DNA from: Branchiostoma floridae
Taxonomy: Eukaryota; Chordata; Leptocardii; Amphioxiformes; Branchiostomatidae
NCBI RefSeq assembly: GCF_000003815.2
Contig: NC_049992.1
Span: 12,740,354 to 12,804,353, forward strand
DNA: 64,000 nt
Direction: 5' to 3'
In this document: one piece after another, positions 1 to 9,567 of the stretch
How the letters are laid out: the number at the start of each line of letters is the position of its first letter
How positions within the stretch are numbered: the first letter of the stretch is position 1
Program-made: the position numbers and the translations under genes
The notes under the pieces: generated by a model
Seen by the model: the letters and a program-made list of their open reading frames with translations, nothing else
Database searches by the model: none
Told to the model about the DNA's origin: nothing

Positions 1-879
1 GATGACTACAATTTTCCTTCATTGTAGGTGACCTCCTTGCTTGACGAAACTGACGAGTGGGAATTTATCTGTTTTTTTTCTTTGCTAACTCCCGACAACG
101 TTCCGCTCATAGGTGAACATAGGGTTAATGACCCGCCCTGAGGCGTAGCGGACGAGGTCGTTTATGAGGTGGTTTATAGGAACCGCCATGAATTATGGCA
201 CCGTATACACCGAAGGAAAGGGGGTCATTAACGTTATCATCATATAGACATTGCCGAATATCTAGACATGACGACTCCGGAGAGCGCATTACGTTAGCCC
301 ATAGACGAGATCCAGTTTGTTCGTCCGGCCCTTTTTTTTGCTGGCCAGGGTGGATTCTTGCTCTCCCTACCTTTCAAAACTTGTTACCTATGTGGCTGGG
401 TGATAAAATCTCACCAGCACTTCCTGCACTTTTCGTATACAGCACTGTTTGCGATCTATCTCTATATACTACAAACGCGTCCGAACTGCCGCCATTTTGT
501 TCACTCATTCGCGGTATGTGTGGCTCTCGTTCCCAGAGTTGTAAGTCTTCTACTCACAAATCATGTACAGTACTCTGAGAACGAGACCTATGCCCGTATT
601 TTTTAACCAATGGGAACCTTGGAAAAAGCAGGTGGTTATGGCCTCATAATCACCTGGTCTATGGGGGAAATGGAGCCTTCTGATCCACGGCGCCTGGCTA
701 TATGATTATAAAATATATCTCCTCGATACCTTTGAAGTCTCCTTAAGTGCAAAGAGGCTCCATGTGAAGTGCAAATGTATGTTTATCAAAGTTGATAACT
801 GAAACGTTCCTTCATCGTTGCCATCAAATGTCCTTTTGACGCCACTGGAGTTAACCTCTTCTTTCCTTACTAATTACAG
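1..879. other. Intron upstream of the channel exon; no exon seen
   Basis: No stretch resembling Cys-loop receptor exons was found here. Positions 123-234 are bounded by an imperfect inverted pair (GTTAATGACCC near 124 and its complement near 224), possibly a short MITE. A similar GTTAATGACCC stretch recurs at about 10864. Confidence 0.4.
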
Positions 880-1460
880 GGAAGTTCTTTGCCGGAACCA
901 TCTTCCTGCTTGGTCTAACCGCTATGGCCAACATCATCATCCTGCACCTGTACTACCAAAGGCCTGGGTCAAAAGCAGTACACCCTGTCATCCGCAAGAT
1001 CTTCCTCGTGTACCTCGCCAAAATCTTCTGCGTTACTAACTCGTCGGAACAGGACGACGACGAGAAGGATGGAAACGACAGCCCGGACACTTTGAAGATA
1101 TCAAACCCGTTCGTGGACCTGACCCAGACGTTCCCCTTCGGCGGCTCGGCACCGAACTCTCCCGACCCTGGCTCCCGGGACTACGGCACCTGGGACTGCT
1201 CCGGACGGGTCCGAAGGAGAGAGCCTCCGCGAGTCACCTTCAACCTCGAGGCGATGCAGACCAACTCCTTGATCTACCTGAAGGAAATCCTGCGAGCGGT
1301 GAACGTCATCGTCAAAGACATCAAGGAGCAAAGAGCGGATGAGCACGTGGAGCTGGAGTGGAGGGATGTGGCGATGATAATGGACCGCGTGGCTCTGTTC
1401 TTCGTCATAGTGGCAACGGTCGCGCTCTCCATGGCCATTTTGTTGTTTAGTGGTTTGTAG
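880..1460 (+). CDS. Last exon of a nicotinic acetylcholine receptor-like (Cys-loop) channel subunit
   Basis: The exon opens after an acceptor (taattacag, AG at 878-879) in phase 1 and reads 193 residues to a TAG at 1458. It begins inside the third membrane helix (GKFFAGTIFLLGLTAMANII), followed by the basic stretch HPVIRKIFL typical of the start of the cytoplasmic M3-M4 loop. The loop is acidic and proline/serine rich. Next comes an amphipathic helix (LKEILRAVNVIVKDIKEQ), the W-x-D-V-A-M-I-M-D-R motif, and a hydrophobic M4 helix (ALFFVIVATVALSMAILLF) ending three residues later. This order is the C-terminal third of nicotinic receptor subunits, which form pentameric ligand-gated cation channels in the plasma membrane. 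The ligand-binding domain and M1-M2 must lie left of the window; I saw no further exon in 1-879. The subunit type (alpha or non-alpha, cation or anion) cannot be decided from this exon. Confidence 0.85.
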
Positions 1461-2517
1461 TACAAACCAACAACCGCTGCGTATTAAAGTTGAACACTTG
1501 AGGGCCTACGACCTCAATGTACTTGATGCGTGTAGCGACAACTAAGATGTCAAAAAGAAGCCCCCAATTGTAAAGTGGGTCATCTATATGAACAAATGTT
1601 CGCCAGTCCTTTCTGAGTCCAAATTTCTTTATCAGGTAGCAAATTTGAGATCGATTGGATCTGTGGACAGAGGGCAGCCACGGCATTACCGAATACCGAC
1701 CGAAAATCTCACACCCTCTCGCGGAACAATTTTGCGCACGCTGTTCACGCTTTGCCATCTTATACATGTATGGCCGCCATATCGGAAATTTGTAATCTGA
1801 ACGCTGATTGGCTTGTGCCAAATAAGGAAAGCTCGTTAATATTTATAACCAAGGCACCTCAAGAGTTAAAAACCTCAAGGTAATTGGCAGAGTCGACCAA
1901 AGGAATACTGTATAGCCGCGGGATGGCTCTGCGAAGGAGAATGTTTGACATAGGCACTTGTACATATCGCTTTTCTGTGATTAGAAATTGTGTGCTTTAG
2001 AATAACGTTGCAGTAGAAACTGTGGTACAAAACGTACATGTGGAAATATTTTTCAGTACTTAATTTTTACTTTATTGTGGTTTTGTGAATTGGTGAATCA
2101 TAGCCTCGCTGTTCACCTTCAATTTCGCCAATACACGCAGAAACAAAGGTACTAAAGCAGTTTACATGCTGAAACTAAGTGAACGCATAGTCTTGTTATA
2201 CGTGTGTCTGAATTTGTGGCCATATAGTCGTTGATTGTTAGCCCAGTTGTAAGATTTACATCTGACAACTGTGGTTGTGCATTTGTACTTAACCTTTTTA
2301 TAGAGAGTGGTATATTTCGATTAGCTTTGTCTCCAATCAGCTATGCTTAAATGAATATTAACGTGCTTGTGAAGAAGCTAAAGGAAAAACGTTGAAACAC
2401 TACCTATTCAGAATTACCTCTACCAACGCAGATGAACTTTCAAGTTCAGATTGAGAAACACTACTTATGGCTAAGAATTTTAAAAAAATGAGAAATAAAT
2501 CATGTGTTATAAGATTG
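1461..2517. other. 3' flank of the channel gene; no gene seen
   Basis: AT-rich sequence containing the presumed 3' UTR of the channel exon and the space before the convergent lectin gene. An AATAAA on the plus strand near 2494 is about 1 kb from the channel stop and could end its transcript. No coding homology or clear repeat was recognised. Confidence 0.4.
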
Positions 2518-2523
2518 TTTATT
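2518..2523 (-). promoter_or_regulatory. Poly(A) signal of the minus-strand lectin
   Basis: TTTATT on the plus strand (AATAAA on the minus strand), 58 bases past the TAA stop of the lectin. Confidence 0.6.
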
Positions 2524-2580
2524 GTACGTGTAGTACGTATACGTTATTAGTCGAAGTCATTTTGTTTATGGCTTTAAACT

Positions 2581-2651
2581 TTACTCCAGATGAATTTTAC
2601 ACGTGAACGGCCTGAGTGCCCCACAGTCAAGGTCATTCCATTCACCTTCAG
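2581..2651 (-). CDS. Exon 4 of the minus-strand C-type lectin (WND exon)
   Basis: Acceptor with a long T run (tttttttttttacag), then EGEWNDLDCG, RPFTCKIHLE and TAA. It supplies the calcium-binding WND and the last two cysteines. Confidence 0.9.
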
Positions 2652-5600
2652 CTGTAAAAAAAAAAAAGATATAAGTTGAGTAGCTGAGCGAAACAGTGTA
2701 GGGGAGACGCAGGCCAAGCCTTGGCACATTGAAATGTGTACATAAAGGCACAGAAAGACAGTGCCAATAACTCAACTTTCTGACATTACTGGCATACAAA
2801 CTTACCCTCATATGAAAGCCCATCATCTCATCTCAGCTGTGATAAAATCCCACTGTCATTAGAAATCATACGGCATAATTTGCAGAAAAATACGCCCAAA
2901 CCCTACCACCCCCTCAAACTCATAACAACCAAGGAAACAGACCCTTACACAACCAGGAAATAGTCCCAACTTCATATCCCCTGATAACCACCAAAACTCA
3001 GCTGTTGGGCCATAATCAGAAGGTAGAAACCCTCCCCAGTCACATTGACCTCAAAACTGCCAGAATTTCTACCCATTTTTCCAAGAAAAAAAATCTTAAA
3101 GTTTTAGGCCCTGAACTACATTCGACCACCATCAATTTGCATGCCGAATCGCTGGCGGATCCCCTGTAAGTCAGCCAGAGAGCGCCAAGACAAAAAAACA
3201 CACATATACCGAAAGACTGTAGGGGTGATATCGACTATTGTCCTACATGTTACAACATTACAAAAGGTCCAACCACCAAGGTTTGAGTGACGAACTGGCA
3301 TTTCAAGTTAACTACCATCTAGAATGTCTGTTTCTTAACCCTATTCAGACCGGGCTTTTTTGGTCATCCCTGGACCGGGGGGGGGGGCTTTTGAGGCCCT
3401 CCACTTCTAAGTCCTATAACTCTTGAACGACGTACCGTAAGGCCACCAAATTTTTAGGACATAATGTCGACGTAATATCTGACAGGTATGTGACGTTTGA
3501 CGTTACGTTGACGTAAGATGACGTAATTATGACGTCATCAATTTGATTATATTGGCCAAACCCATGAAAAAGGGGTATTCTCAGAAAACTTCAAGTTATG
3601 CTTCAAAAATGTAACAACAAGTGCAGATAACATAATAATAATATTTGTTACGCCTTGCGTTGTCAATAGCAACATCAATGACGTCAATATGACGTCATAA
3701 AATGACGTCATGCACATCTAAGATACGAGTTGGGCTCCGCCATATTATATCCACCACCGTGAATTTTTTTAAATACTTTTTTTGCAACAAATAATCACAA
3801 AGGGCAATGATTATAGACTAAATTCATTCATTTAGATGGTTTTTGATGAAAAAATACCAGGTAGTTACAAATAGCGTGTTATTCTTGATCTGGCCATTCG
3901 GTCCGCCATCTTGGATTTGGGGCTGATGACGTCATCAAATTAGCATAATTTATGTATATATAATTATAAAAGATATTCTAAATAATATAAGATTTTATTT
4001 ATGTTATAAAATCGGAGTAATATAGCAAATAAATGTGAAAAATACATTGTTCAAACCAAAAATAGTGATTTTTGGCAAAACTGCCTGTCAACAAACGGTT
4101 GCCATGGCAACAAGAAAAAATGGAAAATTTGTCAAACTTCGTGGAATTGTTGCCAACAATATTTCAGGAAAACTCACCAAATTTGGTGGCTCTAGCATAA
4201 GCCGCTCTGGCGTTATAGGACATCGAAGTTAGCGCGGGCCTCAAAAGCCCCCCCCCCCGGTCTGAATAGGGTTAAAGCTCCTTATTATACCAAAAGCAAA
4301 TTCACAACCTTTTGTTTAGACTTGACCTACCAATTTACAAGTCCTTTTCTTGTGGGAGTTCAATGAACAAAGTTGCCACCCATCAGGGGTGTTAGCTACT
4401 TTGCATGTGCAATAACCGACATTGAGGGTGTGTCCTCGCTGGAAATCTACTTCATGTAACGCAGATACAATCCCCCCACTCCACCCTCCTACATCAACAA
4501 GTGTGAGTAACAGTCCTTACCGCCCTTGTCCCAGAATTCCACACAGTCCTCTCCGTTGTAAGCCTCGTCCGGTTGTCCCGGAGCCCATTTCAGGTAGTTT
4601 TCGTCTGTTCCATCAGTCCAGGTAAACTCCCCGTCCTGAGGGGAAACGGAGGTTGGTTTTAATAATCTCCCCGCAGATCCTACCGTGGCATAATATAGTA
4701 TCAAAAGAGTAGTCAAGCCGGCGTAGGAGTGTGTTTGGCTGCCGGGGATCTGCCATCACTGAAACAGGGAGGTGCATTTCTATTCAACAATGGTGTTGCT
4801 GCCCCTCCCTGTGTATATGGCAAATGTACACCTCTTGGCTGACTACAATCCTTGGCCACCATATACATAAGTCTACCCCCCCCCCCATCAGATCAGACCA
4901 GTTTCTTCGTGTTATAACGTTAATTTGATTTTTTATTTATTGTGGTTGCACACAATGCAATACTGAGTACATGGCAAACCCAGCGGTGTTGGGTGCCAAT
5001 ACATACATGTCACAGATACATTTACACTTCTCACAGATTACACATAATTGAGTCAAATGTTTAACGTTAGCGTGTTCTTCAAATGAAACAAAAGTTATGA
5101 GATCTTTTGATGGTCACTCCTAAAAAAACTTTGAGATAGCCAGTACCGCGTTGATGTCGTTGAGCCCGATCCACGTCCTGACGTAGTGTGCGGTCAGCCC
5201 GTACACGAAGTTGTTTTCCTCGGGGCTGTGGATGGACACGACGTTTGACGCGAACAGTGCACACATCCTCTCCGCCTGCCGCCAGGACAGGGCGTGGTCG
5301 AAAAACCGGTAACAGGCGCCCTCCCACGGGATCCAGTACGGGGGGCAGGAGGTCACCGCTCGGTTCTGGTGGAAACCTTTGTAGGAAGAAGCCATTTTAG
5401 TGTTCATAACTTTATTACCAGAATAGATACTGCTTATGTGCAGTCAAAACAGACAGTCGCCTTCTCTCTTCCAATGATACATCCTCGCTCTCAGGAAGAA
5501 TTAGACATTGCTCATCGACAAGTAGAGACAGAGGTATGTATCTATCTTGCTAGTATTAGAACTTGAGCTCATGACAACATGCAAATACATACTGCTGTGA

Positions 5601-6888
5601 TTACAAGAAAATAGCCTGGATACCATCCTATTTCTACCGCGGCTCCTTAAAAGTGGACTCTCTGCACTTGGGGCACCGGTGCGATACTACGGGGTTCGTT
5701 AACTGCGGCGCTGCTTTTTTTTTGGCGATTTTTTTAGTAATTTATATATTGCGTAAAAGTATGATTTAGAAGACAACAAACTACTCACAAAACGGAAGAA
5801 AATTAGAAAATTCATTCTTCATCTCTGAAATTCGTTGAGTCATCTACAAACCAGTGCCGCACCGGTTCCCCAAGTGCAGTATTAAAGAGTCCACATTAAG
5901 GTCAGGCCCCGGTAGGCTGCCCATGATGGTATCCAGGCTAACAAGAAAATGCAACTGCCTCGCACTTTTATCTTGTAAGTAGGCATACTTATGTAAGGTT
6001 CTAACATGCGACATCTGTGTAGGTAGAAAGGTGTTCACACACTAGGAGTACGAGGGGCGTGCAATTAGTAATGGTCCTGACCCATTTCCCATAGCAGGAG
6101 ATTAATGAAACTTGGCACAGTTATTAGTCTTTCTCTTCATAGGAATCACCCAGAGTTATGCATTTCTCCCATCGTTTGATGCAGCTCTGGACACCGATTT
6201 TGTAGGACACCCCAGGTTGGTCCTCCAACTGATGCCTCATCAATGGCACAAGAGGGACGACCAGGTCTGGGAGCTGTTTCCACAGACTTCCAGCCACGTT
6301 TGAATTCAGGATGCCAGCGTTTTACAAGGTCATATGATGGGGCATCATCACCATAAGTTTCATTTATTTCATCAAAAGTCTTCTTTGGTGTGCGTCCTTT
6401 CAAATACAAAAACCGGATCACTGCGCGACACTCAACTGGTTCCATTTCACACCTGGTCCATTTCGCACCTGACTAAGTTCAAACACCAGTAAATCAGAAA
6501 CCACAATTAGTTCAGAGCTGTCTTTTGCAACATAACCCATAGAGATATGAATTATTACACATACAAAACTTCACAACTGGAAGTGGGTCAGGACCATTAC
6601 TTATTGCACGCCCCTCGTATTACTTGTCTAGAATTTGAATAATGAAAATAATGAATGACGTATAGCTAGTCTAACCAAGCAATTTTGGCTGCTGATATGA
6701 ATATGGTTTACAACATTTACGGGAGTTAACCAGCCATGTAGTTACGCCAAATGTGTGTACCTTGTAATTGACATCTACAGCCATTGTAATGATAAGACGT
6801 TTGGATCTGACTTCTTACCTTTCCCCAGAGGTCCCCCAGTACATCCACTCAGGGACACGGCAAAAACTACGACCAGAAACACTCCCAT
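2581..6888 (-). CDS. Secreted single-domain C-type lectin (QPD type), four exons
   Basis: Joining 6888-6819, 5376-5147, 4635-4521 and 2651-2581 gives 161 residues with agreeing phases (1, 0, 1). Residues 1-23 are a signal peptide (MGVFLVVVFAVSLSGC...). The C-type lectin domain follows, with six cysteines (34, then GACYR, RMC, C131, C148, C156), the long-form pattern. WIGLND, QPD (121-123), E133 and WND (143-145) form the calcium/sugar site. By the family rule QPD predicts galactose-type binding; this is inference, not shown. The product should be a small secreted lectin, as expanded in amphioxus immunity. The second exon joins smoothly at tcctacaaag|GT; an alternative acceptor (tttccaccag) is less compatible in phase. 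Its neighbour at 7658 is a divergent lectin. Introns 1 and 3 contain transposons. Confidence 0.8.
3339..4271. mobile_element. piggyBac-like non-autonomous element with TTAA target duplication
   Basis: A 933-bp element in intron 3 of the minus-strand lectin. Both ends read inward as CCCTATTCAGACCGGG and are flanked by TTAA (3335-3338 and 4272-4275). A target TTAA followed by CCC-starting inverted repeats is the hallmark of piggyBac transposons. The G-run and CTTTTGAGGCCC are also mirrored at the two ends. No transposase frame was found, so it needed one in trans. The interior is AT-rich and carries five perfect TGACGTCA palindromes. Confidence 0.75.
4521..4635 (-). CDS. Exon 3 of the minus-strand C-type lectin (QPD exon)
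   Basis: 115 bases between a clear acceptor (gtttcccctcag) and donor (gggcg|gtaagg). Encodes DGEFTWTDGTDENYLKW, then QPD and C131. The divergent plus-strand lectin has a corresponding exon of exactly the same length and phase. Confidence 0.9.
5147..5376 (-). CDS. Exon 2 of the minus-strand C-type lectin (N-terminal half of the domain)
   Basis: Encodes the first CTLD strands: SCPPYWIPW, CYRFFDHALSW, the cysteine of ERMC, SPEENNFVYG and WIGLNDINA. It ends at a phase-0 donor (aacgcg|gtactg). The open frame continues upstream to an ATG at 5407, but that start gives no signal peptide, so a splice acceptor at 5378-5377 is preferred. Confidence 0.75.
5612..5940. mobile_element. MITE with TAGCCTGGATACCAT inverted ends and 9-bp target duplication
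   Basis: Perfect 15-bp terminal inverted repeats (TAGCCTGGATACCAT) bound 329 bp. The element is flanked by the direct repeat ACAAGAAAA at 5603-5611 and 5941-5949. An internal second pair of arms surrounds (G)TGGACTCT...GCACTTGGGG. A 9-bp duplication is usual for Mutator-like elements (Merlin makes 8-9 bp). It lies in intron 1 of the minus-strand lectin. The interior near 5750-5850 resembles the element at 12992-13248 (shared ATCTCTGAAATTCGTTGAGT). Confidence 0.8.
6049..6619 (-). mobile_element. Internally deleted mariner/Tc1 element with TA target duplication
   Basis: Inverted ends of about 35 bp beginning CGAGGGGCGTGCAATTAGTA, flanked by TA on each side (6049-6050 and 6618-6619), bound 571 bp. 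The TA duplication and inward ends fit the IS630-Tc1-mariner superfamily. The minus strand inside carries the amino-terminal part of a mariner transposase. The element sits in intron 1 of the minus-strand lectin gene. Confidence 0.85.
6146..6445 (-). pseudogene. Mariner transposase remnant (N-terminal helix-turn-helix)
   Basis: A 99-codon frame whose first 65 residues match the mariner/SETMAR-type paired-like DNA-binding region: CRAVIRFLYLKGRTPKK, then APSYDLVKRWHPEFKRG and PRPGRPS. The usual transposase is about 345 residues. Here the frame passes from the GRPS linker straight into a stretch resembling the extreme C-terminus. The catalytic D,D,D domain is missing, so this copy cannot encode an active enzyme. 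Confidence 0.8.
6819..6888 (-). CDS. Exon 1 (signal peptide) of the minus-strand C-type lectin
   Basis: The ATG at 6888 opens 23 codons plus one base. A hydrophobic run (GVFLVVVFAVSLSG) is followed by a good donor (ggggaaag|gtaagaag). Phase 1 fits the next exon. The assignment to this gene is inferred from strand, phase and the lack of any other signal peptide for the downstream lectin exons. Confidence 0.7.
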
Positions 6889-7657
6889 ATTTTCACACCT
6901 TGTGTTCCGTGGAGAATAATGTAGTGTGTGTGCACTTCGTAAAAACATCTAACATGCTTGCTTTTTTAGTATCAAACTAATATTGACATAAAAATTACAA
7001 TGTGTGATTGGCCACGTGGGTCATAAAAGTAAAAGGTCACAAACATCCTTTGGCAGATAAGTCTTAAGATACAAAGGGCTAAACATGATATGTTGCCCTA
7101 CTTTATGTAACTAAGGAATATAGACAAATTTATGTTCCTTATGAATTTAGAAAAACCTTTGCTTATAAAGCATAGCTGTTCCTACATTTTCAGTATCACA
7201 AAGAAGCCAGAAGAAGTCGAACTCACTTAGTATAATACGATTCTTGTGTTGGTCGACATTGTATATATTTCACGTATCTTTTGTTTGACACTTAACCCAG
7301 TGGGTATGTATATACAATAAAGGTCTTTGGTCTATTCTATTAACATTGAATAGCCAATGAGTTTATGTGATATATCATTTTAAGGACAATGTCCAAAATT
7401 GAACACAACATAATACAGACCTCGACAGCTGTTTGGCTACATATTTTGGATACAAGTGTTCCGAGGACCTTCGACTCATCAAACATGTTAATCTCTCTTT
7501 CTGTACCACCTCCCACGGTATGTGAGAAAACTTCAGCTGAACAAGTACTGTGTATATAAAGAAGTATTGATTGTACGAAATGTATATAGTCAATTGAGAC
7601 ATAAAATTACAGTGAACCGTAGTCTTTTGATTTTCAATTAAGACAAAGCGTCGACAA
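6889..7657. promoter_or_regulatory. Divergent promoter interval between the two lectin genes
   Basis: 769 bases separate the two lectin start codons, which point away from each other. Promoters or 5' UTRs of both genes must lie here or in unrecognised upstream exons. I see no convincing TATA element or other motif that fixes either start of transcription. Confidence 0.4.
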
Positions 7658-7742
7658 ATGCAAGCGGCCATGTGTTGGACTGTAGCATTTTGTGTGTTAT
7701 CAATTGCCTTCTTCAATGTTGAGGGGCAGTTTTTACCCTCTG
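7658..7742 (+). CDS. Exon 1 (signal peptide) of the plus-strand C-type lectin
   Basis: 28 codons plus one base. The ATG at 7658 starts a typical secretory leader (core AFCVLSIAFF). The phase-1 end matches the phase-1 start of the next exon at 7939. The donor is non-optimal (g|gtagttc). Confidence 0.6.
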
Positions 7743-8910
7743 GTAGTTCAAATTTCTCATTATTTTCTATTTGACAATGAATCATGTAGTGTTTTATAAC
7801 GGTGGTCAAATACTTCACAATTCTCATTCATATTTACTTGCGAATCTTTGTTGAGATGTTCCGGAGAAGACCACTACAATCTTTAAATGTACAGAAGGGG
7901 ATATCAATAACCACATTTGTGTTATAATCTAACCACAGAAGAGATCATCGAACAGTTTCAACAAGTTTCCTGTACCGATCTGTGCCCGCTGTACTGGTAC
8001 CCGCACAACGGAAACTGTTACAGGTAACACACGTTTTAACGAACATATTTTACGATATACTAGATGTATCTCAATGCGACGATAACATAGTCAGCTAAGC
8101 GTTAAACCAAGCGTTTACTAATGACATGTCCCAATAGGTTCTTTGGAGTGGCGATGTCCTGGCACGAGGCAGAAGCCCTGTGTAACATGTATGGCGGCCA
8201 TATTGCCTCCATCAGCAGCAGCGAAGAGAACACCTTTGTGTACCACTTCATCTCACCGTTTGAGCGGGCCTGGATCGGGCTAAACGATATGTACAAGGTA
8301 TTGAATTCATTATGTTCATGATGGCATTGATAACCGCAAGCTCCGAAGATACATAACTAAGTTTACCGTCTATTTCTCATACATTTGCGTCATATTATGT
8401 TTTGCACTCTGAATCGTGCACATATTGCCTTCTATAAAAACCACGACGCTTTTATGCTCTATCTCCTTTTTGTTATCTCGAAAATGACCACAACTCTGCC
8501 CCTCCCCGACATAACGCTGTTTTTGTTCTATTTTCTGCTCTGTACTAGGAGGGGACATTTGTGTGGTCTGACGGTACAGACGAAACCTTCACCAACTGGG
8601 CCCCGAACCAGCCTGACAACGCTAACATAGGAGAGCACTGCGGCGAGTTCTACAATAACGCAGGTTAGTTTTATATAACTCATGATTCAACTCAATATGT
8701 AACTACTGCATACAAATGAAATTGTTCATTCTGACTTGTGGCATGTATTGCAACCATTTGCGAAGATAAACTTGGAATTTATTCGTAATTATGTCATAGA
8801 AATTTGACCTGATTTAGGGTTTGTCTTGTATTTTCCATCCAGCTCCAGGCCAGTGGAACGACCTTCCTTGTAACCAAGATCGACCATTCATGTGCAAGCT
8901 TCACATGTGA
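7658..8910 (+). CDS. Secreted single-domain C-type lectin (QPD type), five exons
   Basis: Joining 7658-7742, 7939-8023, 8138-8297, 8549-8663 and 8843-8910 gives 170 residues with consistent phases (1, 2, 0, 1). Residues 1-24 form a signal peptide (MQAAMCWTVAFCVLSIAFF...). The CTLD runs from C40 to C166, with CYRFFGVAMSW, SEENTFVYHF, WIGLND, QPD (131-133), C141, WND (153-155) and C158. Seven cysteines are present after the signal region, one more than the long-form set (the extra one is in TDLC). QPD suggests galactose-type binding by the family rule. It is a paralogue of the divergent minus-strand lectin but has an extra intron inside CY|RFF. The first-exon donor (tctg|gtagtt) is weak, so exon 1 is the least certain part. 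Confidence 0.8.
7939..8023 (+). CDS. Exon 2 of the plus-strand C-type lectin
   Basis: Acceptor ctaaccacag, donor gttacag|gtaac. Encodes EEIIEQFQQVSCTDLCPLYW and NGNCY, the start of the lectin domain. It ends in phase 2 inside the arginine codon of CYR. The minus-strand paralogue has no intron at this point. Confidence 0.8.
8138..8297 (+). CDS. Exon 3 of the plus-strand C-type lectin
   Basis: Acceptor gtcccaatag, donor tacaag|gtattg. Encodes FFGVAMSWHEAEALCNM, the SSSEENTFVYHF stretch and WIGLNDMYK. This is the most conserved CTLD core. Confidence 0.9.
8549..8663 (+). CDS. Exon 4 of the plus-strand C-type lectin (QPD exon)
   Basis: 115 bases from acceptor tctgtactag to donor gcag|gttagt. Encodes EGTFVWSDGTDETFTNW, QPDN and GEHCGEF. 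Same length and phase as the matching exon of the minus-strand lectin. Confidence 0.9.
8843..8910 (+). CDS. Exon 5 of the plus-strand C-type lectin (WND exon)
   Basis: Acceptor ttttccatccag. Encodes APGQWNDLPC, RPFMCKLHM and TGA, closing the calcium site and the final disulfide. Confidence 0.9.
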
Positions 8911-8981
8911 TGAGTATCTACATCGATCCCGTTGATACTCCTAACCCACTATCAACAACTCATAGGCGCGAGAACAGACCA

Positions 8982-8987
8982 AATAAA
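8982..8987 (+). promoter_or_regulatory. Poly(A) signal of the plus-strand lectin
   Basis: AATAAA 72 bases past the TGA stop. Confidence 0.6.
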
Positions 8988-9350
8988 TACTTTGGGATGA
9001 ATGGAGAGCGAATCTTTATTCACAACTTACTTGCATGTTCTACACGAGATCTGTATGTGATATTTTTATACCTGTATGTGATAATTTTATGAAATTAAGT
9101 ATAACCCCTTTGATATTGTAACAACGTTAACGGGTATCAACAGAACCTACATTTTGAGAAGTTATGGCTAACATTAGTACAATGTTTAATGGAGAAGTGA
9201 ACCTGTTCGACAACTCAAAAGCATTGGGCTCACTACATGTACTAGAATTCTCGACTGAACCACTCAGTCCTTTTCAGCCATCTTTCTCAACTTCTTTTTA
9301 AAGTAGTTAACCAACTCAGATGAACTTTCAGACAAGCACAACGTTTGTTA

Positions 9351-9540
9351 ATACCCCCTCACATTAGGCGCGATTCGATCGGACGACGAGTCTGCGAGCT
9401 CTTATTTACGAGGAGGCATGACCCTGACGCCGACGAAGAAATTGCAGAGTTCCCCCTTCCCGTCAGAGTCATGCCTCCTCGTAATTTAGAGCTCGCAGAC
9501 TCGTCGTTCGATCGAATCGCGCCTAATGTGAGGGGAGTAT
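9351..9540. mobile_element. Hairpin MITE (190 bp)
   Basis: Long, nearly perfect inverted arms cover most of the element. The left arm begins ATACCCCCTCACATTAGGCG and the right arm ends with the complement. The arms run on through GATTCGATCG, GACGAGTCTGCGAGCTC and ACGAGGAGGCATGACTCTGAC, leaving a small loop near 9440-9460. It lies between the convergent lectin and acetyltransferase genes. An open frame across it is a by-product of the palindrome. Confidence 0.75.
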
Positions 9541-9567
9541 AAAGACGGGTATTTGTATAAAGAAGGG

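Noticed and set aside
7375..7827. 150-codon open frame on the minus strand
   Set aside because: It lies opposite the signal-peptide exon of the plus-strand lectin, has no recognisable domain, and has no supporting splice context.
9345..9542. 65-codon frame
   Set aside because: Covers the hairpin MITE from end to end; it is not a gene.
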